From Alteromonas stellipolaris (GTDB lineage Bacteria > Pseudomonadota > Gammaproteobacteria > Enterobacterales > Alteromonadaceae), in the NCBI RefSeq assembly GCF_001562115.1, contig NZ_CP013926.1, positions 2,294,001-2,358,000 on the forward strand: 64,000 bases of DNA. The letters run 5' to 3'. Below the pieces are notes generated by a model, which made no database searches, was not told the origin of the DNA, and saw only the letters and a list, made by a program, of their open reading frames with translations. This document shows positions 56,951 through 64,000 of this stretch, in pieces. The translations under genes were made by a program, and so were the position numbers. Numbering within the stretch: the stretch's first letter is position 1; each line of letters opens with the position of its first letter.

Positions 56951-57673
56951 ATGAAAAATTTAAAAAACGTAAAATCTTGGCTTACAGGAGTTCGTCTGCC
57001 ACTTTTCACTGTTGTGGTGACCGTTGCTTTAGCACCTTACAGTTACGCTGAAACAATGCACGATGTAGTGAATAAGGGCGCAGAAGAATACCTGCTGTCG
57101 GCGCTTAGTATACACGATGAAAACACCGATATTGCTGTGAGCATTGCTGAAGTAGACGAAAGAATTAATATTCCTCAGTGTCCAACGGGATTTCAATTTC
57201 ACGCGTCTGATGAATCTTTAAACCAATCGTATGTTTCGGTGCGGGTGAGTTGTGGAACTAATGATTGGTACTTGTTTACCAGTGCCCAAGTCACCAGAAC
57301 GAAAGAAATTGTGGTTACGTCTGGCGCGGTTAGCCCTGGCACCGTACTCTCTGCGTCTAATCTAACGCTGGCATCGGTGGATATAAAGCGTCTTCGTTAT
57401 AGTGCTTTTACCGATGTAGATGCATTAATTGGCGCTCGAATGAAACGCCGAATTGTTGATGGTCAAGCTGTGCAATCTAATATGCTATGCTTTGTGTGCA
57501 AAGGCGATAGAATTACCATTCGCGCATCACTTGGTGGAATGGCGGTTAAAACATCCGGAATAGCACAACAAGACGGTGTTATTGGCGATACCATAAAGGT
57601 GATCAATGCCAGTAGCCAAAAGCCTGTCATAGCGGAAGTCGCCAGCGCTCAAGAAGTCGTGGTACACTTGTAG
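56951..57673 (+). CDS. flgA: P-ring assembly chaperone FlgA
   Basis: FlgA is the periplasmic helper for P-ring assembly. I start at ATG 56951 (MKNLKNVKSWLTG) two codons after a GTG. The signal peptide ends near residue 32 (APYSYAETMH). The SAF domain (about 120-180) reads VSPGTVLSASNLTLASVDIK, in part, and the C-terminus GDTIKVINASSQKPVIAEV is the family end. It stands divergently to cheV and is followed by flgM. Confidence 0.95.
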   Translation: MKNLKNVKSWLTGVRLPLFTVVVTVALAPYSYAETMHDVVNKGAEEYLLSALSIHDENTDIAVSIAEVDERINIPQCPTGFQFHASDESLNQSYVSVRVSCGTNDWYLFTSAQVTRTKEIVVTSGAVSPGTVLSASNLTLASVDIKRLRYSAFTDVDALIGARMKRRIVDGQAVQSNMLCFVCKGDRITIRASLGGMAVKTSGIAQQDGVIGDTIKVINASSQKPVIAEVASAQEVVVHL

Positions 57674-57713
57674 TTCAGCGTGCTAAAAAACTACGTTTTC
57701 GTTGTATAAAAGC

Positions 57714-57741
57714 CTAAAGAAAAGAAGGCTTTTGCCGATAA
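57714..57741 (+). promoter_or_regulatory. Sigma28 promoter for flgM, overlapping an flgA hairpin
   Basis: CTAAAG, 14 bases, GCCGATAA: a perfect FliA consensus 36 bases before flgM. A stem of AAAAGCC (57708-57714) and GGCTTTT (57727-57733) overlaps the promoter and may end flgA transcripts. Confidence 0.88.
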
Positions 57742-57776
57742 CATGTACAGAGGCGAAAAGGTAGTGGAGAAATATT

Positions 57777-58109
57777 ATGGCAATTAACAACGTAAACAAT
57801 GGGTTACCAAAAACGCCCGTTGATAATACAAAAATTACGCAACAGAATCAGACACAGCAGTCGCAACAGCAACAAGCGACTTCTAACAATGCTTCTGTTG
57901 CTCAAGCACCACGACAAGATTCAGTATCCTTGACTCAGTCTGCGCAGCAGTTGAATCAAGTTCAGAAGAAAGGATCTGAGGCACCTGTAAATCAGGAAAA
58001 AGTCGACCGTCTTAAAAAAGCGGTCTCCAGTGGTGAATACCGAGTAAACCCAGAAGTGTTAGCGAATAAAATCGCTAAGCTTGAGGGTGAGATCTTTGGC
58101 CGCAAATAA
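57777..58109 (+). CDS. flgM: Anti-sigma28 factor FlgM
   Basis: FlgM holds FliA inactive until the hook is complete and FlgM is exported. The 110-residue protein has a Gln/Asn/Thr-rich, disordered first half (TQQNQTQQSQQQQATSNN) and the conserved C-terminal FliA-binding helix VDRLKKAVSSGEYRVNPEVLANKI, in part RLKKAVSSGEY. A sigma28 promoter just upstream provides feedback. flgN follows after 10 bases. Confidence 0.95.
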   Translation: MAINNVNNGLPKTPVDNTKITQQNQTQQSQQQQATSNNASVAQAPRQDSVSLTQSAQQLNQVQKKGSEAPVNQEKVDRLKKAVSSGEYRVNPEVLANKIAKLEGEIFGRK

Positions 58110-58119
58110 TTAGGTTTTT

Positions 58120-58548
58120 ATGACTAGTCATCTTTATTCAGCATTATCACAACAGGTCGCTAATTTAGAGGGCCTGTGCTTGTTGCTGGAAAAAGAATTA
58201 CATTTGATTAGCTCACGAGATGCAGAAACCTTGATGAGTCTGCTAGAAGATAAGTCTGCATTACTAGAGTCTATTCAGGCTACCGACCAAAAAGTCGAGG
58301 CCTTACATCGTCAAACTACAGACGAAACGATTAGTGCAGAAGAACAAGGGTTAATGGATAAAGCGAAAAGTCTGTTAGAAGACTGTAAGTATAAAACCAA
58401 AATTAATCAGAAAGCCGTAGAGCAAGGACAGCTTCGCCTCACACACTTACGGAATCTGATGTTGGAAGTTCGCGCTAAAGAGTCCTTAACCTACGACAAG
58501 AAAGGCAAGCCAAATGCTGGCCGTTTAGGTTCAGGTATTAGCGCCTAA
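58120..58548 (+). CDS. flgN: FlgK/FlgL export chaperone FlgN
   Basis: FlgN binds FlgK and FlgL before export. The 142-residue protein is all helical (LLLEKELHLISSRDAETLMS, LEDKSALLESIQ), with the expected heptad-like pattern and C-terminal LRLTHLRNLMLEVR. Length and the flgA-flgM-flgN order fit. It ends before a strong two-way terminator. Confidence 0.9.
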   Translation: MTSHLYSALSQQVANLEGLCLLLEKELHLISSRDAETLMSLLEDKSALLESIQATDQKVEALHRQTTDETISAEEQGLMDKAKSLLEDCKYKTKINQKAVEQGQLRLTHLRNLMLEVRAKESLTYDKKGKPNAGRLGSGISA

Positions 58549-58585
58549 GTAATGCACTCGTCATAAAATGCCAAAATAAGAATAC

Positions 58586-58614
58586 AAAAAAGCGCGTTTA
58601 ATACGCGCTTTTTT
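58586..58614. terminator. Bidirectional terminator between flgN and flgP
   Basis: AAAAAAGCGCGT and ACGCGCTTTTTT form a 12-base perfect stem with a 5-base loop. It serves flgAMN on the plus strand and flgP on the minus strand. Confidence 0.95.
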
Positions 58615-58645
58615 GATGGTGCTATTTAGCCATATATTTAAATAC

Positions 58646-59137
58646 TTAGTAGTACTTAATGTCTTTAATTCTTTGTGGCTTCGCCGTCGTCAAATAAATG
58701 TCGTAAACGCGATGCATATCTAGTTCAAGTTCGGTGGCATAGGTATCTTCACCCACAGGGTAACTTTTTATTACCCTTGCCCCTCTAATGACTCCCTCTA
58801 CAGAAGCCCGTAAGGTTTCATTATCCACTACAAGGCTAGACAGTGATTGATTACCTTCAATTCGTTGTCCATACACCTGCTCTGCGAGTTCTCTGTAAGC
58901 CTCTAGTTTTGACGCTTTAATTGCCATCAAGGTTTTCACCGTTTCGCTATCACCCCGTTGCGACATAATAGGGGCATAGCCTACAGCACTTAGTACGGGG
59001 TAACTGTCTGGCTCGACCGTCTCCCATTCCACATGTTTATCTACAAATAAACTGCATCCTGGTAAACCTGTCAGAGCAGCGAATAAAGCCGCTGTTATAC
59101 ATGCTCGGCTACTTACCAATTTCCTAAAAAACACCAT
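58646..59137 (-). CDS. flgP: Outer-membrane lipoprotein FlgP
   Basis: FlgP-type LPP20 lipoproteins build the basal disk or outer-membrane ring of polar flagella in Vibrio and Campylobacter. I start at ATG 59137, with GAGG eight bases upstream. The signal peptide holds the lipobox LPGC (about residue 28). The LPP20 part includes MAIKASKLEAYRELAEQVYG. A longer reading to 59266 would put the signal sequence inside. It is divergent to flgT; no flgO is present. A candidate sigma54 site is at 59176-59191. Confidence 0.88.
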   Translation of the reverse strand: MVFFRKLVSSRACITAALFAALTGLPGCSLFVDKHVEWETVEPDSYPVLSAVGYAPIMSQRGDSETVKTLMAIKASKLEAYRELAEQVYGQRIEGNQSLSSLVVDNETLRASVEGVIRGARVIKSYPVGEDTYATELELDMHRVYDIYLTTAKPQRIKDIKYY

Positions 59138-59175
59138 CAGAGAAACCTCATTCTCAATTTTTCTATTAGTGGATA

Positions 59176-59191
59176 AGCAATGTTTACGCCT
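59176..59191 (-). promoter_or_regulatory. Candidate sigma54 promoter for flgP
   Basis: The minus strand reads AGGCGTAAACATTGCT, with GG and GC ten bases apart; the -12 part is good and the -24 part is weaker. It is 38 bases before the flgP ATG. Confidence 0.42.
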
Positions 59192-59211
59192 AAATTTTAA
59201 ATTTGAAACAT

Positions 59212-59227
59212 TGGCATCTATTTCGCT
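59212..59227 (+). promoter_or_regulatory. Candidate sigma54 promoter for flgT
   Basis: TGGCATCTATTTCGCT has a good -24 (TGGCA) and the GG to GC spacing of ten; the -12 is TCGC instead of TTGC. It is 119 bases before flgT. It pairs back to back with the flgP site. Confidence 0.55.
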
Positions 59228-59345
59228 TATATAAATTGGAGTAAAAATAGAAACAAAAACTGACAAAAAACTGGTTCAAAAAGAATACTGACTTAAATTA
59301 ACTGATGTAGCGCTCTTCATCGCACTGCAACAAAAGGACAAGACT

Positions 59346-60575
59346 GTGCTTGGCATACGAACATTCGCTAAATTATTTTTAGTTAGCATCTCTTCTGCTA
59401 AAAGAAGATATCAAGCTAGATACGCCAATGTCGCCTTTTTTATGGCGCTGTTTTGCCTTACTGCAGTAACGACAGGGCAATGCCATGCCGCCTGGTATGA
59501 AGCCAAAGGCCAAGCAGTTATCGTGAACGGTAATAAAGAAAAAGCGCGTAGAGACGCCACTGAAGAGGCCCTAAAACAAGCTTTGTTATTCGCAGGTGCC
59601 TCGATTAGCAGTGTTCAGCAACTCACAAATGGGCTACTTGAAAGTGAAGATATTACCATTAGTAGTTCCGGTGAAGTGGACCATCTCGAGCTTACTGATG
59701 AAATATGGCATAAGGATTATGTGACTGTAAGCGTTAGGGCGGATATCTTCCCCGCGGCAAAACAATGTAACGCAGTGGAGTATGATAAAAATATTGCCAC
59801 CAGTTACTTTATGGTGGAGAACCGCAATCATTTGGTTGAAGGAAAGATCCCTAACTTTTCAGAGGCAGTGACAAGAAAGCTAGCTACCGAAATGTCGGCG
59901 CAGACGCAAAATTTAAATTTAGCGTACATTGCTCCGCACACCACACGATGGGGAGTTAATGGGCTTGAAGAAAATGTGCGTGCACTGTCACAACAATCAA
60001 ATGCACAGTTTGTTTTAATTGGCAGCATTAGTGACGTTAGTGTGGAAAGACAACGTCCCTCTTCGTTTGCGTTCTGGAAGGATGAAAAAGCCACCCGATA
60101 CTTTTCGCTAAGCATTAAGGTTTTCGACGGCATAAATAGCGGCTTAATACTGCAACAAGATTACGTTACTGAAGCAAAGTGGCCTTTTGACAGATTTGCC
60201 GATGTAGACGAATTTTCGTCTACCTTTTGGCGCACAGAATACGGTAATGCGATTAAAAAGCAGATGCAGCAGTTAACCGCTGATATTAACGAGACTATTG
60301 CTTGTCAGCCCATGACTGGCCGAGTACTCAATGTTGCTGGTTCGCATATTTCAGTATCATTGGGGCGCGATAATGGCATAAAGAACGGTGATGAACTTTT
60401 TGTCTATCAAACCAGCGAAATTATCGACAGACACGGCAAGGCCTACTTGCAGTACCATATTTACCCCGGAGCATTTGTTGTTGAAAATGCGTATGGCAAT
60501 ACCGCCAAATTAATTCATAAAGACAGTGGCATTATTGCGAATATCCAAGAAAGTGATTTCGTTATTAAACGGTAG
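59346..60575 (+). CDS. flgT: Flagellar outer-ring (H-ring) protein FlgT
   Basis: FlgT builds the H-ring around the LP-ring of sodium-driven polar flagella. The 409-residue protein has a long N-terminal leader with a membrane segment around residues 28-50. The FlgT N-domain begins AAWYEAKGQAVIVNGNKEKA, in part; the C-terminal domain contains VLNVAGSHISVSLGRDNGIK. It starts at GTG with AGGA upstream; the leader suggests that a later start could be real. It lies divergently to flgP. Confidence 0.9.
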   Translation: MLGIRTFAKLFLVSISSAKRRYQARYANVAFFMALFCLTAVTTGQCHAAWYEAKGQAVIVNGNKEKARRDATEEALKQALLFAGASISSVQQLTNGLLESEDITISSSGEVDHLELTDEIWHKDYVTVSVRADIFPAAKQCNAVEYDKNIATSYFMVENRNHLVEGKIPNFSEAVTRKLATEMSAQTQNLNLAYIAPHTTRWGVNGLEENVRALSQQSNAQFVLIGSISDVSVERQRPSSFAFWKDEKATRYFSLSIKVFDGINSGLILQQDYVTEAKWPFDRFADVDEFSSTFWRTEYGNAIKKQMQQLTADINETIACQPMTGRVLNVAGSHISVSLGRDNGIKNGDELFVYQTSEIIDRHGKAYLQYHIYPGAFVVENAYGNTAKLIHKDSGIIANIQESDFVIKR

Positions 60576-60667
60576 CCGTGATAATTCTCTTCTACGCAGC
60601 ACTTGGTTTCACATTTCCCCCATGCTATACCTATACCATAGTATGAACATCTATATATAAATGCAGG

Positions 60668-60687
60668 AGCACCGACTATATGGTGCT
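60668..60687 (+). other. Hairpin in the flgT-lapG gap
   Basis: AGCACC and GGTGCT pair around an 8-base loop, 37 bases before the lapG ATG. TATACTTTCG follows, not a clear T-run. It is a weak terminator for flgT or a leader structure for lapG. Confidence 0.35.
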
Positions 60688-60724
60688 TATACTTTCGTAT
60701 AATAAATAATTAAAAAAATAAATC

Positions 60725-61405
60725 ATGACCCTTTCGATATTTGCGTCAAACTGCTTCGTAGTTTTAGCTCTTATGTTGACAGGACAGCAAATGAAGGATC
60801 ATCTGTCTATAGAGTTCCCCGTTTTAGAAATGGAAGTTAAGACACGATTTGGGGATGATAAAGCTCTAGATGTCAAAGCGTTAGAAGAAAAACTAAGCCA
60901 GCTAAACAATCTTTCAGTATCCGCTCAGTTAGACGGTGTGAACCGCTTCTTTGACGAGCATATTCAGTACGCCACCGATGATATTGTTTTCAAACAAAAA
61001 GACTACTGGGCTACCCCCGCCGAGCTTTTTGGCCATTCCCGTGGAGATTGTGAAGATTACGCCATTGCAAAATATATAGCTCTGCTACACTTAGGTATTG
61101 ATAGTGCTAAACTTCGCTTAATTTATGTTAAAGCTAAGATTGGTAGAAGCCGCGTAACGCAAGCTCATATGGTATTAGGTTATTACGAAACGCCGTCTTC
61201 AGACCCTTTGGTCTTAGACAGCCTTGTTTCTGAAATATTGCCTGGTTCACAACGAACCGATCTCATGCCTGTATTTAGCTTTAATGACGCTGGCATTTGG
61301 TCGCCTGGCAAAACCAAGCAGGTTTCCACTTCTACCAGTAGACTATCTCGGTGGCGCAACGTTATTGAGCGCATGAAAAGTGAGGGAATAAAAAGACAAT
61401 CCTGA
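60725..61405 (+). CDS. lapG: Periplasmic cysteine protease LapG
   Basis: LapG cuts the N-terminus of a giant surface adhesin (LapA type) and releases the cell. The bacterial transglutaminase-like fold shows Cys109 in GDCEDYAIAKY, His148 in QAHMVLGYY and Asp165 in LVLDSLV, a full catalytic triad. The first 20 residues are hydrophobic but lack the usual basic start, so the true start is uncertain and no good ribosome site precedes 60725. It is followed 7 bases later by lapD, its c-di-GMP-dependent inhibitor. The target adhesin is not in the window. Confidence 0.9.
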   Translation: MTLSIFASNCFVVLALMLTGQQMKDHLSIEFPVLEMEVKTRFGDDKALDVKALEEKLSQLNNLSVSAQLDGVNRFFDEHIQYATDDIVFKQKDYWATPAELFGHSRGDCEDYAIAKYIALLHLGIDSAKLRLIYVKAKIGRSRVTQAHMVLGYYETPSSDPLVLDSLVSEILPGSQRTDLMPVFSFNDAGIWSPGKTKQVSTSTSRLSRWRNVIERMKSEGIKRQS

Positions 61406-61412
61406 GGAGTCT

Positions 61413-63350
61413 ATGTCAATAACAAGAGAGTTGTGGCTTGCCATTATAGCCGTTGTCCTTGTTGCCATTGTGGGAAGTGTATCCATTCACGGCGCAACGA
61501 CAAAAGGCTATGTAGAAGAGCAGCTTTATTCTAAAAACCTCGATAATGCTAACATGCTGGCACTTACGCTAAGTGGTTTAGAAAAAGACCCTGATACACT
61601 AGATTTATTTATCATGTCCCAGTTCGATGTGGGGCACTATGCGTCAATAACACTGCAAAAGCCTGATGGCGAAATCATTTCAAGCCATACTCATACCACA
61701 CAGTTAGATGAACAAACACCGGCTTGGTTTGTTTCATTGTTTAGTCCAAATGTCGAACCAGGCGTAGCTCAAGTCTCTGAAGGATGGGGCCAGTACGGAG
61801 TCGTTAATGTTCAAACCGATACTAGCTTTGCTGTGGCCTCTATGTGGAAAGCCACACTCCGGTTAATTTTGGGATTGTCTCTTGTAGGCACGGTGGCAGG
61901 TCTTATTGGTGCATGGTTTTTACGCCTTATTATGCGCCCTCTCGACCAAGTTGTTGAACAGGCTGAGTCTTTCAGCCAAATGCAATTTGTTCAAGTAAGT
62001 GAACCACGAACCTTAGAATTAAAACGCGTGGTTAAAGCCATGAACTTCCTAGCAAGTAATTCCCAACGAATTATGGATGAGGAAAATACACGTCTTGATC
62101 TTCTTCGCCACAAAACTCAGTTTGATGTCGAATCCGAATTAGCCAATCGCGACTATTTTATCTCTATTCTTAAAGGCCAGTTGGCATTCAGAGATACCGA
62201 AGGTGTGAATTGTATATTTCTACTGAGGGTTGTGGGGGGCCGAGAAGCATTTCTTCGCTCGGGGCCAGAAAACCGTAGAAAGCGACTTTTACAGTTCACC
62301 ACCAATGTGAATGATTGCCTTGCACAGCACCATCACCATTACACCGATAGCAGAGTAGCTCGAATGCAGAAAAATGAGATTGTCATACTGCTAACGGAAA
62401 CTCATGACATAGTGACAATTGCTGAGGCTATTCATGGTGCCTGTTTATCTGAGTTGTCTCAACAGGGCGATCCGAAATTGTATCAGTCTGTAGTACGGTT
62501 GCGACCTGACGATGATGTGTCATCTGCGCTAATGCGCCTCGATACACTGCTCGATGATGCTGAAGATAGAAAAATGAGTGGACCATATATAGAAGGCTCT
62601 CTCGACTCGTCTATTTCGTTGGTGGAAGAAAACCGTTGGAATAAGCTGCTCAAAGAAGGTATTGCTAATCAAGCGGTAGAAACGTTTAACTTTCCGGTAT
62701 TAAATGCTGAAAGAGAACTAGTTCACTATCAAAGCTGGGCGGGTATTGAAATTGACAATGACTTGAGAAAAAGTGGCTATTATACCCACTGGGCGAGATA
62801 CTTGGGCTTACTGCCTGCTTTAGAGCTAGCGACCATCAGCCACCTTTTCTCACATATAGTCAAAACTGGTACAAAAGCAAAGTTTGCCTTTCTGTGCTCT
62901 GAGCAGTTTCTTCTTGATCAAGAAATTTTAGCGCAGCTGTATTTCCAAATAAAAATGAACGAGAACTTTGCCTCACAACTTAACTTCGAAGTGAGGGAAT
63001 CTACCGCGGCTCGCTTCCCTCATGAGTTTGAGTTATTTTGCTCCACGTTGAAAGCTAAAGGATGCGGCATCGGATTAAAGCGGGTTGGCGAATCTTTCTC
63101 TCAATTAATGAATGTGCAAGAACTTGGACTTGATTATGTGGTTATCGATTCTGCCTTTATGGCAGATATAGATCACAACCCTGCCAATCATGCTTTTATT
63201 AGAGGCTTCTGTTCACTTGCCCATACTTTTGGCATTCACGTTTATGCTGACGGTGTGAAGACAAATAACACTAAAGAGCTATTTGTGGAGTTAGGTGTAG
63301 ATGGCGTGGTATCGCATATTGAAGTTATAGAGCATCTTTTAAATGACTAA
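61413..63350 (+). CDS. lapD: c-di-GMP receptor LapD
   Basis: LapD senses c-di-GMP and holds LapG back when levels are high. The 645 residues have an N-terminal membrane helix (about 8-28), a periplasmic LapD/MoxY domain to about 150, a second helix (about 150-172), a HAMP segment, then a degenerate GGDEF (about 235-395) and a degenerate EAL (about 405-640). GGDEF and EAL catalytic signatures are not preserved. It starts at ATG after GAGGAG. Its end overlaps the convergent regulator by 26 bases. Confidence 0.92.
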   Translation: MSITRELWLAIIAVVLVAIVGSVSIHGATTKGYVEEQLYSKNLDNANMLALTLSGLEKDPDTLDLFIMSQFDVGHYASITLQKPDGEIISSHTHTTQLDEQTPAWFVSLFSPNVEPGVAQVSEGWGQYGVVNVQTDTSFAVASMWKATLRLILGLSLVGTVAGLIGAWFLRLIMRPLDQVVEQAESFSQMQFVQVSEPRTLELKRVVKAMNFLASNSQRIMDEENTRLDLLRHKTQFDVESELANRDYFISILKGQLAFRDTEGVNCIFLLRVVGGREAFLRSGPENRRKRLLQFTTNVNDCLAQHHHHYTDSRVARMQKNEIVILLTETHDIVTIAEAIHGACLSELSQQGDPKLYQSVVRLRPDDDVSSALMRLDTLLDDAEDRKMSGPYIEGSLDSSISLVEENRWNKLLKEGIANQAVETFNFPVLNAERELVHYQSWAGIEIDNDLRKSGYYTHWARYLGLLPALELATISHLFSHIVKTGTKAKFAFLCSEQFLLDQEILAQLYFQIKMNENFASQLNFEVRESTAARFPHEFELFCSTLKAKGCGIGLKRVGESFSQLMNVQELGLDYVVIDSAFMADIDHNPANHAFIRGFCSLAHTFGIHVYADGVKTNNTKELFVELGVDGVVSHIEVIEHLLND

Positions 63351-63924
63351 ACTCGCCAAGCGACAGTAACAACCCTATTCTGTCTTTGGCGTTTAACTTC
63401 TTCAGAAGCGTGCCTACATGCTCTTTAATCGTTCTTTCTGCGAGCTTAAGGTTTCTCGCAATTTCTTTGTTACTCAAGCCCTCTAGAATACCCGTGAGTA
63501 CATCTCTTTCCCGCGCCGTTAATGTCGCAATTTCAGGTACTTTTTCTTTTAAACTCAGCGTAGTTGCAACTGCTGACGTTGTATTCACATAAAGCTCGTT
63601 GGGTACCCAAATTCCGCCTTCTTTTAACACCCGACTAACCGATTCAAAAAGAGATGGTTGTCCTAGTGCATGACAGTACGCCCTTGCGCCCAATAATAAC
63701 GCGGTCTGCATTTCAGGCCTATCGTAATGAAATGTTAATAAAATAACATTTCGACACTTCCCACTAGCGGCAATAATGTTTTCACGCCAATTTTTATGAA
63801 ATGTCGACACCCAAATACTGTCTTCTTTCTCGCAACGTACACTTTCAATATCAGAAAACTCAACCCAATCTATTGCGTCAACACCAAGATTCTTTTGAGA
63901 TGTATTCATAATATAATGTTTCAT
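63325..63924 (-). CDS. LuxR/NarL-type transcription regulator with a degenerate receiver-like domain
   Basis: The C-terminal helix-turn-helix (about 130-195) reads LTARERDVLTGILEGLSNKEI and LAERTIKEHVGTLLKKLNAKDR, the LuxR/GerE signature, quoted in part. The N-terminal 120 residues resemble a receiver (VILLTFHYDRPEMQTALLLGARAYC) but no phospho-acceptor pocket is clear. CsgD and VpsT, which also lack standard phosphorylation, are possible relatives. It starts at ATG behind AAGGGAG and runs tail to tail into lapD. A role in biofilm or motility is inferred. Confidence 0.85.
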   Translation of the reverse strand: MKHYIMNTSQKNLGVDAIDWVEFSDIESVRCEKEDSIWVSTFHKNWRENIIAASGKCRNVILLTFHYDRPEMQTALLLGARAYCHALGQPSLFESVSRVLKEGGIWVPNELYVNTTSAVATTLSLKEKVPEIATLTARERDVLTGILEGLSNKEIARNLKLAERTIKEHVGTLLKKLNAKDRIGLLLSLGEFSHLKDAL

Positions 63925-64000
63925 CTATCGCTCCCTTAGTGCAGATGACGTAACGGTGAAAAGTGGAGACAGAATGTAATTCAACACCGTCTTTTTGCCT

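Noticed and set aside
60576..60724. c-di-GMP riboswitch ahead of lapG
   Set aside because: No GEMM-type core was seen; only a simple 6-base-pair hairpin is present.

Overview
The window reads as one chromosomal flagellar/chemotaxis superlocus of a marine gammaproteobacterium with a polar flagellum, most likely Alteromonas or a close relative (Alteromonadales). This rests on the fliEFGHIJK, flrABC, flagellin/fliDS, flgA-N/cheVR order, the FlrA/FlrBC sigma54 cascade, and an Alteromonas/Shewanella-style flagellin glycosylation island between flrA and the fliD-flagellin block. No species can be proved from sequence alone. No tRNA, rRNA, transposase, CRISPR or phage gene was seen.

Layout. (1) 1-12486, minus strand: fliK (cut by the window edge), fliJ, fliI, fliH, fliG, fliF and fliE, then flrC, flrB and flrA. 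Well-formed sigma54 sites lie ahead of fliK, fliE and flrB. (2) 12642-13442: a divergent orphan flagellin. (3) 13691-22553, plus strand: a pseudaminic-acid-type cluster. It holds a PseB-PseC fusion lacking most of PseC, PseF, PseG, PseI, a PseH-like GNAT, an acyl carrier protein, an adenylating ligase, an SDR reductase and a glycerophosphotransferase-like protein. (4) 22583-24924: a GSCFA protein and a methyltransferase. (5) 24957-36048, minus strand: a second nonulosonate-type cluster with a large Maf transferase, a Stealth phosphotransferase, a possible glycosyltransferase, then translationally coupled gmd, perosamine synthase, NeuB, NeuD/PerB, a TIM-barrel isomerase and NeuA. (6) 36051-42770: fliT-like, fliS, fliD, flaG and three flagellins, the flagellins having sigma28 promoters. 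(7) 42998-43984: a plus-strand sialidase-like beta-propeller. (8) 43961-54789: flgL to flgB. (9) 54968-58548: cheR, cheV, flgA, flgM, flgN. (10) 58646-60575: divergent flgP and flgT. (11) 60725-63924: lapG, lapD and a convergent LuxR-type regulator.

How it fits together. FlrA with sigma54 would switch on flrBC, and FlrC with sigma54 the basal body and hook operons. FlgM/FliA (sigma28) would then switch on flagellins and flgM. Maf, co-directional with and 2 bases after the fliDST genes, would load a nonulosonic acid on flagellin. The most interesting part is the second sugar cluster. It joins GDP-mannose/GDP-perosamine enzymes to a NeuB synthase and a CMP transferase, a combination predicting a nonulosonic acid with a hydroxyl at C5 and an N-acyl at C7. 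The pseudaminic pathway next to it seems broken at PseC. LapG/LapD at the end adds c-di-GMP control of surface attachment beside the motility genes.
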